Below are positions 10,291 through 24,375 of a stretch of DNA of 64,000 nucleotides, piece after piece (within the stretch, counting starts at the first letter, position 1; each line of letters starts with the position of its first letter). The notes beneath the pieces are model-generated. The model made no database searches. It saw only the letters and a list, made by a program, of their open reading frames with translations, and was not told the origin of the DNA. Made by a program: the position numbers and the translations under genes. Source of the DNA: Nilaparvata lugens (Eukaryota; Arthropoda; Insecta; Hemiptera; Delphacidae); contig NC_052507.1 in the NCBI RefSeq assembly GCF_014356525.2, forward strand, positions 35,215,013 to 35,279,012. The letters run 5' to 3'.

Positions 10291-13200
10291 GATATATTAT
10301 AAATGAAATGTTTTTGATTGACATCATTGACCTGTTTATAGTTAAAAACTTGCCGCTATGTGCTGCGGTGTTTATCACAGCATATTCAGGATTATCTGGA
10401 TAAATATGAAGAATCACCAAGTTTCTGAACTTTGATTTCTGGTTTACAAATTTCAAATCAATATCAGAGACACGCACCTATCAAATAGAAGTATTAGAAG
10501 TGTTTAGAAGTATTAAAAACATGATTGGATGAGAGTGTAAGTGGTCAGTGCCGGCTTTCGTAAAGTTGCTAATGAGATTTCAAAGTGAGCCGTGAACTGA
10601 GGTCTTCCTGCCTCCACGGGCTATAAATAGCTTTGCTTCCTTCAAAAGATGCGCTTCTCGCCCCCGATGAAAGCAATTTCCTTCCTCTCTTCTTTCAATC
10701 GTTGCTGCCTCCTCAATCACCCAATCACTTCCCACTTCCCAGTCCAGCCTTCACCCTGATTGGATTATCGACTTACATTTAACGGAGCGAAACCGTCAGG
10801 TCTGCCCATTAACTGTTCACACCAAATAGAAATTCGAGGCCAATTAATTTTGTTTGGGAGTCGATAATGGATCCTTTTGATGATTTTCCCGTGTAGTTGG
10901 TTCCTCGATAGTTTGGGATTGTTGGTTTATGTTGATCTATTCTACACCACTATGGCATTAGTTGATTGGTGAGACTGTTTATTATTGTCATGAGTTTAAT
11001 ATTCTTGAAGAAAGTTATTTGTCACGTTGTACCTCGCGTTGAATTATCTGTTTTTGATTGTTGGATATGATTTTATCATTGGCATGTAATTTTATTGCAT
11101 CTACAAGTGTCAAATTACGCGGACCTGTTATGACCATAGTAGTCGTATCTAAATCCATAGTAGAATGTCCACACTGCAGTCAAATCTTAGAAATCAATTC
11201 TGTCCATTCACAGCAAAAGTGATGATTTCGTCATATTATCAGGATATTTATTTTTTAAATTCTGATGAAATTTTGAACACAAGAAATTCTTGATACAAAA
11301 ATCGATTCCACAATTTTTTACTCAGGGTTGGGTACTAGATTTAAATGTGACTTGAGATAAGAATATAAGAGAAATATAATCCATGAACCGCTCAATGGAT
11401 CAATTACTGATACATTAAATATATCAGTTACTATGATACTGTTATATTAGAGTTATATTAATTACTCGTATATTATTATATCAATTTCTACACCTGGAAG
11501 GAAATCCACTATGAATCTTCTTTTAATAAATCATGTCCTGTACACTCGAATTCGATCAGTTACACGTATTTAGATTGTTGTCAGTTGATTTTGAAATGAG
11601 AATAAATTGCTTGCTTGGTAGTTGGTAAAGGGAATAATGATAAGCATACCAGGAATAATAGGTCCATGGAGAATAGAGAGGCTCATCAAATCACATCTGC
11701 GAATCCAAATTATAATGTGGAACGTTTATTGCAGTGAGCGGTTATCGCAGTAGTTTGGGTCCACTTCAACTCTCGCTGTAAAATCTGGGTTTACTGGAAG
11801 AGCAAGCAAAATCTGCAGAATATAAAATGGCAATAAAGCTCAACTCACGAAAGGGTGCGGCTGAGGCTCCAGGAAAGGGAGAGGTGGTGAAAAAGGAAGG
11901 ATCAGTTGGAAAGGAAAGAAGTGGCTGTTTATAAGAAGGATGAATAGAGAGGATGAGGCGGCCTAGAGGAGAAGGAGAAGGAGGAGAAGAAGAAAGATGA
12001 ATATGAGTAGACTAGAAAGAGGAGAATACCTCCACCCTTGTACATTATTCCAATTTTAGTAAGAAACAAGATCAGCTAGAAGGAAAAGAGTATCGACTTA
12101 GCAATAGTGTGATGTCCTTCTATTCCATTGACTTTATTTAATCGATTGCTAACGGGTTAGAATATTTTACACAGTGTGATTGTTATACCAGTCTCCTGTC
12201 GGTGACGGCACTTATCTGAGGGTTAACTCCTGCTTTGGGAAGTACCCTTGTCACACGAAATAGGGAAAAATGTCTAGAGTATAGTGGATGACTATATTTT
12301 CTCAAGATCAAGTAACTCGATGATGGGTTACTATTGACCTCTGAAATGAATATGATATTAGCAAATAAATAAGCTATAAGGAAGGTCGTACACAGGGTCA
12401 CTGAGGAACAACATGTGATGACAAGTTGCATTTATTTAAATTTACTAAATCATATAAGAATATTGTTTGTTCAATAATTAATAAATGAATTTGATAATGA
12501 AGGGTTAAGCCCATAAACAATATAATTTGAATTTTAAAGAGTTCTTCCAAGTTTATAAATTTATTAAGGATGAGCAAGTAGTGCTTTCACCCAAGGGTTG
12601 CCCGACTCAAGTTTGGACAGTGTAACGTCAGAATTTTTACAAACGATATACCAGTTTGTCTATGGAAAATTGAGTCGAAGAGATTTTTAAATAATAATAA
12701 TATTATAAATCACTCACATTTATATGGGCCCATAATATACGCGCACTCACTCATGAAGATTTGTTCACTGCATGGCTGGCATCTTTCGTCAGGCTGCATG
12801 GCATCATATTAGGCTTCATTATTTCGCTCGCGATTTTAATAATTAATAGCTCCTTTTTAACTGAGACTTGGTAATCAAAATAAATTCTAACGTTACGGGA
12901 ACTCTACATTAATTGAATTCAGCACTCTTACATAAATTTAACAATGAAACATTTAAAACGACAAAAAATAACAAATAGGAGTTACAAACGACTCTCCAAT
13001 GGAATGCTCAGTTAATCTCTCTCCTTCTTCCTTTTTCTCCGAAATTGAGAAGCTAGGTTTGGGGAAGAAAAGGTCACATGACCAGTTAATGACCAATCAC
13101 TGGTCAGAAAAATAAATCTACCAATAGGATGGCTACAAATGAAGAAAAAGTGCTCAGGTGTGCCATATAGAATAAATAAATAATTTTACAAATAAAAACG

Positions 13201-16200
13201 AGAAAACAAGCAAAACAAATAGGGGGAACAATGAGCAGATTTTTCAGCAGGTCAGAGTGTACAATAAACAATATAATAAAATTGAAAATCGAAGCAAGCA
13301 GTCAACAACCAGAAACAGACATGCTGGTTATCAGCTGACTGATAAGGTAGCCGGCTCAGTTGCATCGAGAAACTAACCCCTATAGTAAACAAACATTCAT
13401 TATGCTGTTTTAGGTTATTTGAAAACCATTTACAACTGTTTGCGAATCTGGATCTTAATAAATGAATATATCATAGATTTTGTTGTTATTTCAACAGCCA
13501 ATAAAGGTGGGTAGTCGTAATTTTTAGCTTATTAGTATAGAAAGTTGCTTATCAAAGCTGTTTGGCGAATCTCACCGTGACAACAGTTACGATCTTTAGC
13601 CAGTCAGATTTGTTTACAGTCGATTAGATTAGAAGTTATCTACCATTTATTTAAGGTGATCAAAAAGGTCATAGTTATTCACAGTTAGAACTTGCTACAA
13701 CTACTCCTACTACAAAATCATTCAGATGAGTTCGGCATACCATAGACGAGTTTGAATAGCTCCTATCAGATAGGATTCTATTTCCGAATTCCTTCCACAA
13801 GGATCTATTGGACAAGAGTGGTCTCAACTTTTTATTTTGATTATTAAAATGTTGTGTGTTTATTTTTGATTGAAGATCAAGCATCTAAATTTTGATATAA
13901 TATTGGCTAAAATAATCCATTACAATATATTTTACTATTATAATAGTTTTTAAAATAAATTATTGAATTATGAGAACTTGTAGTTAGCTAACAAGCTTGA
14001 CTAGCGGCGTCAGTTATGATAATACAAATAATGTAAATTGGTGAACATGAAACATTTCTAAGTTGGCAATAATTGAATAAATTGGAATAATTGAAATAAT
14101 AGTTGAAGCTGTTTGAAAGACACTTTGCTGAGATGAGATAATTTTAATTAATCCTCACCAAATACCAATAAATATCACTCAATCACTAAACTATTACAAT
14201 ACATTACAGACCATTGATCTTAAAGCAGTTTAGACATTTTCAATTGATTATCACCCTGAACTTTAAAATCAATAATATCTATAACTGTAGGAGCGGTCAA
14301 TAATGGGTATTATCTCAAGGGATGAGAATAGCTCGCAATACGAGGAATATGGAAATCTCTTAATCAATTGAGGTATTAATTGATTCATCTACTTACCCAT
14401 TTGACTATAACGAGATGGAAATGTATGTTATATAGTTACAACTCACTGAACTATTGTAAACAAATGATATTGGATCCATGCCTATCTGAGAGTTCTACAA
14501 GATACAATAGATTGTATTGAATTACAATCGCATAATAATTCACATGCTTGCTTTGATAATATGCTACCAGCACAAATTGTATGGTTACGATGTACAAAGC
14601 TAGTTAATTGATATCGATACAAGAATCGTGCAGTAATCAATCCACTACTAGTTGATTATCATTACCCGCCCAAGGCTACCTCAATTCTCCAATTTCAACG
14701 GAATTTTGTATATAATGAAGCGAACAGAAATTAATACATATCGAGACAACGGGAGTGCATCGAACTGATCTGTTAGTGATTTGTGCTCATGCAAGGTGCT
14801 GTTCAATATTGTGATGAGGGTTTGGTGTAGTGGAGGCGAGAGGGGGTAAGGGTAAAGGGTTATGGGGTTGCTGGTGGACTGCAGCAGTAATTGCTCCGTT
14901 GTTTCCGCCAATCGACCCCATCCCCACCCCCCACCACTATCCACTGCACTCCGATCCCAATTATCCCAATTGATAGCTAATAAACCGAACTAATCTAGCC
15001 GACAATGTAATTCCATGATGCAGTGTAGTGTAGAGCTGTAGAGGATTGTTAGCATTTCGCCCACGCCATTTGAGCCTCGGCTAACTAAAATACGTTCAAA
15101 TCTCACATATCTACTCATAATACGTACACATTCGCACCATTATACTCGACTAGCATTTGCCTATCAGTATTAATAATATCGTAACCAATATTAGCATATT
15201 TCCGAAAATATGGTTATGGATTCCTCCAGCGATTCATTAACTTTGACATGATTTAAATTGTTTTCAATTTTGTAATGCGATTGATTTGCAGAATATCAAC
15301 ACTATGTGAACTTGGACCGACCAACTTCCTTATAATGTTGTTCTCCTCTAAAGCTTTTGTTAAGTAGCTTAATAGGAACAAACAATAAATTATTCTAATT
15401 TTCCTAGCTACTCGAATATCCTAGTTTGTCTGTAATATCCACTTTGCATCCATTCTCTAACTTGACCCATACCTCTTCCAACTCCCCACTCCTATTTCAT
15501 TTTAGACATTCAGGAGATTTAGACTTTTATCAGCGGTTTTCTATTGTTTTAATAGTTTTCTCCCCTCATAGCTGTTCTTGATAGACAAGCTCTTCATACA
15601 GGTCTTGCAATCATTGAATGAAATAACAGACCATCAGTAGCAGAGCGTTAAAGAGGAGTGCAGAGTTCCTTCCGTTAAAAAGTTCATTCATAGGAGCAAC
15701 AAGTGGTCTATGAAGCGAAGAACCACATCACTAGCAGTACAGACTTTCCTCTTCTTGTAGAATTCAGTCACCCCTACTGCCTCATCAATATAATGTATAT
15801 TTTTTTTAATAGAATAATTAACGATTCGCCTTCAACCTATTATCTTCTCAACCTCCCATGACTATTACTATGAATCTACTAGATAAACCCTTACTATATA
15901 TTATTGTCAATTCTTAGTACTGTAGTACAAAAATGATTTTGCACCTTCCCATACACTAATTTCTCACCTCACGCGATGTTTACAAAGCCCTGACACGCAA
16001 AGTGCGATCCAACCATTGTGAGTGGTATTTCTACTAGAAAGACCAACTGTGCTTATCAGTTTTTCGATGCTCTAACGCTGTCTAGACACTGGTTGATTAA
16101 TTTTTCACTTTCCTTCCCTCCTCATTGAATGTTGTAATATTGTTTTACAGATACATTATTTGGTAACAGTCATTAGAGGAGCCGATGGAGTACAGAATAG

Positions 16201-16927
16201 TACTTTTCATACTTTTGAACTTCAATGTTACTGCAGTTTTCATCATGAATATATGGATATGGACAAGGATAAGTATCCTTATAATTCACAGTAAATAACG
16301 GAACTTTATGATTTACTTTCCTCTTGATTCACTTTCACAAAAGTACTTCCAATCGATGAACAACTCCCGCCATAGAAGTACTATTGGAAAAATTAAGAAA
16401 ATGAAACATGAAGTTCAGTTATTTACCAATAGTTCAAGTTCGGGAGAAAACCTCACAAGAAATGGTCTCAGTCGATTGTTTATGAAAACGTATAATTTAC
16501 TATGAAAAACAACTTGAACCATCATCATTATATTGTGATCTATTTGAATGAACTATTATAATATGATCCTTTAAAAATTCACTACACATCCAACACATCT
16601 CTCCATTCACCTGCAAATGAATGTAGGCTACACAGAAACTTACAATACTCTGAAAATAGCATTTGTGTGTTGATGAAAAGGATATCCTTGGAAGACTGTT
16701 CACTTCTCGTTCAAACTTCACTTTACTGATGCGATAAAGGCAAGGTATTTTTTTCTTCCAGCACATCACATCATTGTGTTATTTTTATTTATTTGCAATG
16801 TGACTATTATTGTAATTGTTCTATTGTATATTGTTTTTTCTAATCATTTTTGTGTGTTGTGAATAAATTGAAATTTAAATTGAAAAAATCCAATCTAATC
16901 GTTGAACAATTTTTTACTATTTTGCAG
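10291..16927. other. Non-coding stretch upstream of the homeobox exon
   Basis: I recognise no exon here. It may contain intron or upstream sequence of the homeobox gene. Notable composition: a GA-rich patch at 11870-12010 and moderately GC-rich segments at 10555-10790 and 14800-15080. Just before the exon, 16850-16890 has an 'aataaattgaaatttaaatt' string resembling a LINE tail. Open frames such as 14681-14944 (minus) and 12183-12431 (minus) show no domain. Confidence 0.5.
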
Positions 16928-17223
16928 AATCGAAAAAGCGCAGCAAACCATCCAAGGATACAACGACAACCACCACGACAAACACAAACACCAGTTCGCC
17001 GTCGCCACCCCCGGGGGCGATTAAGGCGAGCATGGAAGCGGCGCGTGGTGGCGGCAGTCCAGTCGACTCGTCCGATGACGGAGACAGGAAGCGCAAGAAG
17101 GCGAGGACCACTTTCACCGGACGACAGATATTCGAGCTGGAACGCCAATTCGAGATCAAGAAGTATCTCTCGTCCTCCGAGAGGGCAGACATGGCTAAGC
17201 TGCTCGGAGTCACTGAAACACAG
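16928..17223 (+). CDS. NK7.1: NK-class homeobox gene, internal exon with homeodomain residues 1-44
   Basis: A sequence-specific DNA-binding transcription factor of the NK homeobox class, acting in the nucleus. The exon starts after 'tttttactattttgcag', a good 3' splice site, with two bases completing a split codon, and then runs 98 codons without a stop. It opens with a basic S/K-rich patch, then a Thr/Asn run, a Ser/Pro-rich linker and an acidic '[10 protein letters not shown]'. The homeodomain begins at 'RKKART' (R5 present), with F8, L16 and F20 in place. Helix 2 reads '[15 protein letters not shown]' and the exon stops at 'TETQ' = residue 44, followed by 'gtcaga' as donor. A break between residues 44 and 45 is a recurrent homeobox intron position. 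The '[15 protein letters not shown]' helix 1 with 'KKYLSSSER' best fits NK7.1 as I remember it; other NK genes (slouch, bagpipe, HGTX) fit worse. The exon with V45-W48-N51-R53 is not found in this window. The frame is clear; the subfamily name is an inference. Confidence 0.88.
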
Positions 17224-17917
17224 GTCAGATCACCTTCACACTCATTATCTATTTCATTTATCTATTCACGATAAAAATGGCACTGAAGTAATAACATTGG
17301 TAGATAACATAATAAGGCAATCCTTGTGCTATTTTTCTTCCAAAAACTGTGATGACACAGTTCAAAATAAGGTTAGTCTTTCCTATACAATTTTAGTCCA
17401 AAATAAACATGGGAACTATAAATTTGGTTCAATTCAAGTATCAGTTTACTCAACACACAACATTAATTGGAAACAAGATCAACAATACAAAAGTAAAATA
17501 ATGTGAACACAAAACAATAACAAATACCACCATGGTGATATGCTGAATTGCTGGAAACCCTATGGTGTGGTGTACTGAAAAGAAATAGGAGGAAAAGTAG
17601 GCTACCTAGCCAACTATGATTTGAAATGTTGATAGAATTTACTAATAGGCAGTGGCAAATAGTGGTGGGGAAGGGTAAGGGAAGTTAGTCACAGATTGTA
17701 GATGATACACCCTTCAAACGAAAGAAAACAGGGAGAAAATTGAGATTTTTTAATCATTCAACAATAATATCATGAAATTATTGGAAATGGAAAACAGGGT
17801 CAATTTTGATTAAAAATAAATCCAAAAGAGGTTATGATAATATTATTAACAAACCATATATGTAATATCAATCTATAGATAACTAAGTTATCTTGTGAGT
17901 CTTGGAATAGCTGTTTA
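17224..17917 (+). other. Start of the intron after the homeobox exon
   Basis: The sequence changes from GC-rich exon to AT-rich DNA directly at the 'gtcaga' donor. No second homeodomain exon was found by reading downstream for codons of WFQNRR followed by a basic stretch. The donor is weaker than the GTAAGT/GTGAGT consensus but lies exactly at the conserved homeodomain intron site. Confidence 0.6.
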
Positions 17918-18003
17918 TTTATTTATTCATTTATTGTATAAAATGCTATAATCATAATACAATTATGACATTGGAGGAAAAACTAGGCTGAGCCTGTACT
18001 ATT
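17918..18003 (-). repeat. LINE 3'-end fragment, minus strand
   Basis: Read on the minus strand, this segment has 'aggctcagcctagttt' and 'cctccaatg', and ends in 'aataaatgaataaataaat'. That matches the style of the 3' end at about 40895-40975 ('aagcctgttgtgcctcctc' then 'aatgaataaataaata'). It is a short 3'-only insertion without coding sequence. Confidence 0.45.
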
Positions 18004-20327
18004 AATCGATTATTTCTCTCCAAGAATTTTGATAAAATGTTAATGTTGTTATTCCTGTAACAAGATATTTTTGTTATGAATTACTTGAAGAAGTGTATTG
18101 CACCTTTATTCCTTACTGATTCATACAAAAAGTACATCATCAACTTCAAGGAGAGATGCCCTGTTTGTAAACTGAATACATCGATTGTGAAAATTCATTG
18201 ACTTATAGACTGTTCATAGAGAGCACACCGCTCGTGAACTGAAATCGTCAATTGGCAGTCATGCAACCCCAACACACAAGTGTTGAGCGGATCGATGCAT
18301 GATAATGCAGAGATTTGTGGATGGCGGAGAGACTAACACAATCAGTGAGCTACAGTAAGTACGACGCAGCGATCATCGTTTCGTTTCAGGGAAGGATGAT
18401 TTCAGAAGGGTTTGACGGTTGTTATGATGGGTGTGAGTGGGTGGGATGGGGGTTTTACAGTGAAGGAGGAAAGAAGAGGAGGTCTCCTCTGATAGCGGCA
18501 AGGAACGGAATACAGAGGGTCGAGGTTTGTTGCTCTCACACTCCCACATTCACTCTATCTCTCTGTGGAGTACACGAATAAACAGAAACTGTCATCTCCG
18601 TCATCTGGTGGAGAGATGACAGTGGGATTGGTGGGAAGGAGACAAATGATAGAGAGTGAGAAAATCGTTATAGACATTGAGAGATAGTGATAACAGTGTG
18701 AGAAGGATGGAGGCTGCTGAGTTTGACGATTATTACGGTGTTGATGATGATGATTTTGGACCCGATGATGCTCTCTGTTAGAAGCGAAGCTGTAATATTA
18801 TTGTGGGAGACGGACGGTCGGACAGACCCGTTGGTTGGTTTCAAGCGTCACGGGTCTATATACAGGGTGTTATTAATTAGTGGAGACCCATTGCTAGCTA
18901 CTGCTCGCTCCTCTCGAATGCTGCTGGCTGTGATTAATGCCTGAGCAGAGCACTCAGTGCACTGCACCCTCCACCACCAACATCCCCGCACGCACCCACA
19001 CACGCAAGCGGCATACTTAGAGACAAAGTTCTCCTGCATGTTAGACAGGCCAAACCCGAGGCCTCGCCATATGTATACAGAAGTACTGCAGTAGCCCATC
19101 ATATTGTAGTGGATATAGTTATCCTGTGCAGCCTCCCATTGGCCAAGAGGTCAATTGCTTTGTTCGGGTTAGAGCACATACACTTGTGTACAAATACACA
19201 GATCGTGTAACACGAGTGTTGTTTGTTACACGAGTGACTATTTGTTGATGTGGTTTCCAAGCATCGGGCTCTATGTAATCGACTCGGGTTTTGGAATGGC
19301 ATGGAGTCTGGAATTCTGTTTGTTGGAGCATGAGAACTTAATCAATTGTGCTGTATATTACAGTATTACGATTTGGGAGTCAAGTGATTGAGAGATGGAA
19401 AACTACAAGTAAAGGAACTCATTGAGAATCCAGAAATGATGACTGCTGCAATAACACATCTTGATGATCGATGTGAATACTACAAACTCCAATCATTCAC
19501 AAAAGGAATAACTCGAAAATAGGGTGACGCTAAAATATGAAATGAATGAACAAATGTGAGTGAATGACAGCAAGGGTGTGTTGGAATCAGAATAAGGGGA
19601 CAAAAGACAAGAGGACAGATGAGCCAGTGCACAGATATGACAGCAAGGGAGGAAATGAGAATTGCACAGCAATCAAGAGGCGTAACTTATTCCATTTTGG
19701 CCCTTCTCCTTTTTCTCCTTCTCGACCTCCTCACTCACTTAATCGATTTTACCCCCAAATAAATCCCGGCTTTCAATCTCGCTCATCCTCCCACATCCAA
19801 CTGCTGTACATCTCACAATCTCACAATAATTCATTTACAACAAACAGAGGTAAAATCATTTACAGTAGCCACCAAAGTTCAATATTCAAGAAAATATATA
19901 AAAACTTAAAAATATTAAAATTCTGTTCTTCTTATGAAGGATTTCTTAGTTATGGTTCACTTCACTAATCATATCTTCGTTCCAGAGTGAACTAAAGTTT
20001 TCAGGAAATTCCATGAACATGTAAATCTTAACATAACATTCTGCAACCGAAGGTTTGTCCACAACTGAAAAAAAGATTTCAAATGATTACTATTACCATA
20101 GATAAAGGATAAGCATAACTATATTTCTTGTCTCTGCTATTACTATTCGAACCTGAATTATCGAGGGTTTAAAGAGACACGGAAGAGAAATAATTGGCAA
20201 TGAATCTTTTAGAACATGACCTCGCAATTGAATCCATTCATGTTTGAGAATGAGTTAATTCCAGAATGAAATTAATGAGGAGACAATCAATAAGAAAATG
20301 AATCGGGAATGGTAGAAATATGAGTAC
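18004..20327. other. Non-coding stretch
   Basis: No gene is recognised. Several short frames overlap without domains (18315-18581, 18723-18944, 19564-19968). The region 18780-19130 is less AT-rich than its surroundings and contains 'attaattag' and 'gattaatgcc', homeodomain-type sites. It could be regulatory, but this is not demonstrated. Confidence 0.4.
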
Positions 20328-20455
20328 TTACTGAATGTTGTAACGTCCTCTTGGGGTTACATGTGCCCAGCTGGCAGAAGTCTGTAGAGCAAATGAGATT
20401 TGAATATTTTTTATATTTTCGCGCCTGCTGAAATAAAAATACCTTATGGTTCTTA

Positions 20456-20648
20456 CCAGCTCTTCAAGGAGCTTATTTAAAATTCCGCTATCAATTGCTG
20501 CAAACTGCTGCCGCTTTATCAATCGGCAATCCTTACTGCTGCTCTGATCGACTCCACAATTAAAGATGCTGAAGATGTAGATAAATATAAGGGTTCTAAA
20601 TATTGCACAAGACAATATGGTACCGACACCAATCCAACTCGCTACCAT
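20456..20648 (-). CDS. Possible exon of a secreted or neuropeptide-like precursor (doubtful)
   Basis: On the minus strand an ATG at 20648 follows 'cccatttgtcag', which could be a 3' splice site. It opens a frame with a hydrophobic stretch around residues 5-31 ('RTLIFIYIFSIFNCG' at its end), like a signal peptide. Then come a Cys, a dibasic Lys-Arg ('CRLIKRQQF') and an amphipathic 'IDSGILNKLLEEL'. Directly after this lies 'gtaagaacc', a strong 5' splice site, so the frame beyond it (to 20328) would be intron. Signal peptide plus dibasic site plus donor is the layout of a prohormone exon, but I do not recognise the peptide. AT-rich DNA makes chance hydrophobic frames common. No second exon was identified. 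Confidence 0.22.
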
Positions 20649-23600
20649 CTGACAAATGGGTCAGCAGTGTGAGATAATATCGAGTGTGAACAAAGATGGT
20701 ATTTAGTTAGAATTCCTTATACTTTCTATGACTTGAAGAACTGCTTCGGATTGATTCTATGACCCTGTGTTTCAGTCAATTCGACTTCAGTAATTATGTT
20801 GAACCATTTAAATAAATCTTGAGAATGTAATATTTCTGAAGATTTAATTATCAATACTGTATATCGCTGATTTATCCAACACATTTGGTGAAGAATATAG
20901 TTGGTTGATAATTTTATTAATTTGTCAATAATAATAAAAAATACTAGTACAAGATTGATCATGCATGAATATAGGATTAAAAATGGAAGGTGCACCATTC
21001 AACAAATGAAATGTATAATTGTACATAAATTTATATCCAACAAGCAATTATAAAATATGAAACGATAAATATAAAAACAATATGAGAAAGTATGCAAGAA
21101 AAATATCACAGATGGCTCAATTAAAACCCTTACTATGCTTACTAGTATCGATTAATAATTCTCATTATTTTCCTATCAGCATATATTATAGATTTATATG
21201 ACTCAATCGTTTAACTTACTTCCGCTTGTTGAATACAATTTTGAAATTACGTATTCCAACAATATCAAAAGTTAAATATTAATTCTCAGGGTTTGAGTTT
21301 GGCTGTCAGTGGAATTTAGATAAAAAAAATTATCTTAGGAACTTTGAGCTTCTGATAATTCTTTTAAGATTATACTGATATTGGAATAGATAAAATGAGC
21401 ACATGCAATAAATCAAATATTGATTGATACATAAATATTTAAATCTCATCAATGTTCTCAATAAGGCTTTCCCTTGTTTATAATTACTTGCGCAAATAAG
21501 TCTAAATCAAGCTTGATTTTTTAAATGTAACCTTCGACGAGTCTTCTGTAAAATATTTTACAATTCACGTCGTTTTTCACAAATTTAAAGATGTGGCATG
21601 GATCCGCCACTTTTAATAATTACTTTAATAACTCATGTTATAGAGCGACTTCACTGAGTTAAATCGATTGTTTAAAAGGAACATTTAAATTTAAACTTTG
21701 GCAAAAATAAAATTAAATATTATAAGGGGTTCAGTCTAATGCTCTCATATTAGTTGGTGTCCCGGTTGAGATCTGGCTAGCAAGTGGGATGGTGATCCTC
21801 CCTTATTCTTTCTCGACGATACTTCCTATTTCTAAATTTACATATATTTGCATAGCTGCTACTATTGGTGGATTTCAACAAATCCCCAATGATGAAAACT
21901 GACTCTGTCAAACAGTTTGCGATACAAATACATAGTAATAAAATATATATAAATGTATTCACACTTAAATTTGATCCCATGCTGATTACAAATACACATG
22001 CATTTTAGAATAATTATATATTATTCTTATAATTTAAAAAAGACCACGTGGTGACTCTTTGAAATATATATTTTTAGCGCCTACTAAATACTGGATTCTG
22101 ATTGGTACATCACCAGATTTTGTACAGAATGTGCTATTGTATTAATGCGCCTAATAAAACTAGATCCCATTTACTTTCCATTTTTATTATATTTTCATGA
22201 TTTTCATTTGCTCGTATATATACAATAAATATTCATATATGTTTTTAAACGTTTATGTCCTTTATTTTGCAAGCTAGAATCTACAAAACCTTCTGTGTCC
22301 CTGTTTTATTGAGTACTGTTTACTTGCAATTATTTTGCTAGAAAGTGTCCTGACTGAATTTCAGATGTAGAGCTTGACCACTGTTTATGTTACCGACAAG
22401 CTCTATTTCCAAAGAACCTAACCTCAAATACAATATCATTATTTTTATTAAATAATTCAAAAATGACTTCCATTTCGTATTGTTGCAAATAATCTTAACC
22501 TTTATAGTCGTTATTATCTTATCTTTTTTGTCGTCTGATAAGACAACTGATGATACAAGTTTCTGGTTTCTTCAAATGAGACCTAATAATCCATTTTTAC
22601 TAATTTTATTATAAAAAACTTTAATCCCATATCAGTGAATGAAGTTTGTAAATAGTAATTATAACACGCAATAAGCAACTAATTACTTATACCCCAACAC
22701 ATAATTTATAGTGGGGTGCATTAATATTTATTCATTGAAATTATCATTGTCGTTGAAACACCGCCGATTTATGTAGTTACATTACAATACTATATTATCA
22801 ATATTCTAATGTTGCATTCAATCTTCATTGTGATTAATAAGTTTTCATAATATGTGAAATTTGTTGCATAATTAGCTGCTATACTGTAATTTATTGTAAA
22901 TTCGTGTATAAACTAGAATATTTTGTAACTTACGTGAATAAATAATTCTTCTTATTATTATTTCAACAAATTAATTTTATTTGTGCCAAAATGCACCATT
23001 ATAGCCTAATGTATTCAACACTGTAACAACAATAACAGTTCAGAAGAAGAATGTAATGTGCTGGATCTAGTAGGCTAAGGCTTGAATAGACCTGCTAAAC
23101 GGATCGTACTATATATCAGAACTGCGTGAGATGACATCATTCCATACTCAAGTGGTTACTAAGTGGGAGTTAATAAGAACTTCGATAGAGGAAGGCAGAA
23201 GAAGAGAAAAGTTAAAAGAAGACAAGAAGGAGAAAGAAAAGTACCGAGTAGCGGAGATGGCATAGACAAGGGTGGTCCGTTCTTGTTAGAAGATTCCTTC
23301 ACTTAATTGATTTCAGGGAAGTGAATAAGAGAGTGGTGGAGGAAGAGGACCGAATTAGGAAGGAGGAGAGAACTATGGATAATGAGTTACAGCGCTGGGA
23401 TGCTCTAAGAAAACAAGGGAGATCTCCCTCACGACCATTCTCAACGTCTCAACCACATTTTTCTTCCCATCACAACACCCTGTTCAACATTCTATCCTAC
23501 GGTTTACGGTCTCGAGTTACTCTCTCATTCTGTCTTCGTCTATTGCTCTCTGAAACACGTCCCAAACGTTGGCGGCGCTCAAAACGTCCTCTCAAGAATA

Positions 23601-24375
23601 GAAGGGGCTTCGCTTTGTTTCGAGGGCAGGAAGCGACACATTATGGGCTGATTTCAGTCGCTCAATTACGGTGCGCTACTGTTGCCAGTCAGGGTCTCCC
23701 ACACGACACTCAATCCACAACGAATCACATCTCAAATATATGTTGATTTCAGTATAGTGTACTTTCAACTAAGTATTGCTCAATTTTATAAAAATGTGGA
23801 GGGTTATTGTATGAAAAGTAATTGTAGGCCAAGTAGTAAACTCACATTTTATTGTTGATGAAATTGTAATCATACTTTCAGTCTTTCATACAAATCCAAG
23901 CTCTCAAACTTTAAACTTCCAGCTGAAATAACTTTTTGAGATAAGTAAAATAGATGAAAAGTGATAGAGAAATACATATGCACATCCAACATTTTGTAGA
24001 CTAATATATTTTTTCATCTCAAATCTTTAAGATTTCGTTGATACACATCGATATACTATAAGCTTTGATAATTTTTTTGGCTTATGAAGGAGTTCATGAT
24101 AAATGAGTAGTGAGCTAATAAAGTTGATTGAATACGTTTTGCAGTTTCATGAATTACGCTATACTATGAATGGAAACAGATGAGTCTTGTTCATCATGAT
24201 CTAAAATTAAACATGCAATTAAAAAATTATTCACTTTGTGAAGTGGTAAATTGCAAATCCTTTATAGATGATACGGTGTTCTTGATATTTATAAGAGCGG
24301 TCGCTATTTTCCCTAAGTCCCTATTTTGCGAATAAATTCGCAGAAAGTTAAGGCCGTCCGGCTCGCAAAAATGCT
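20649..24375. other. AT-rich non-coding stretch
   Basis: I recognise no coding sequence. The block is very AT-rich with short frames lacking domains (20726-20998, 21777-21980, 23321-23746). 21500-21800 looks like it could be an old LTR edge, but I found no matching partner. 23390-23700 is a GC-richer open segment without domain similarity. Confidence 0.4.

Noticed and set aside
16840..17506. Other frames over the homeobox exon on both strands
   Set aside because: Shadows of the homeodomain frame; they run past the splice sites and have no domain.
23321..23746. 141-codon frame with basic and charged residues
   Set aside because: No domain or splice context; composition resembles unconstrained DNA.
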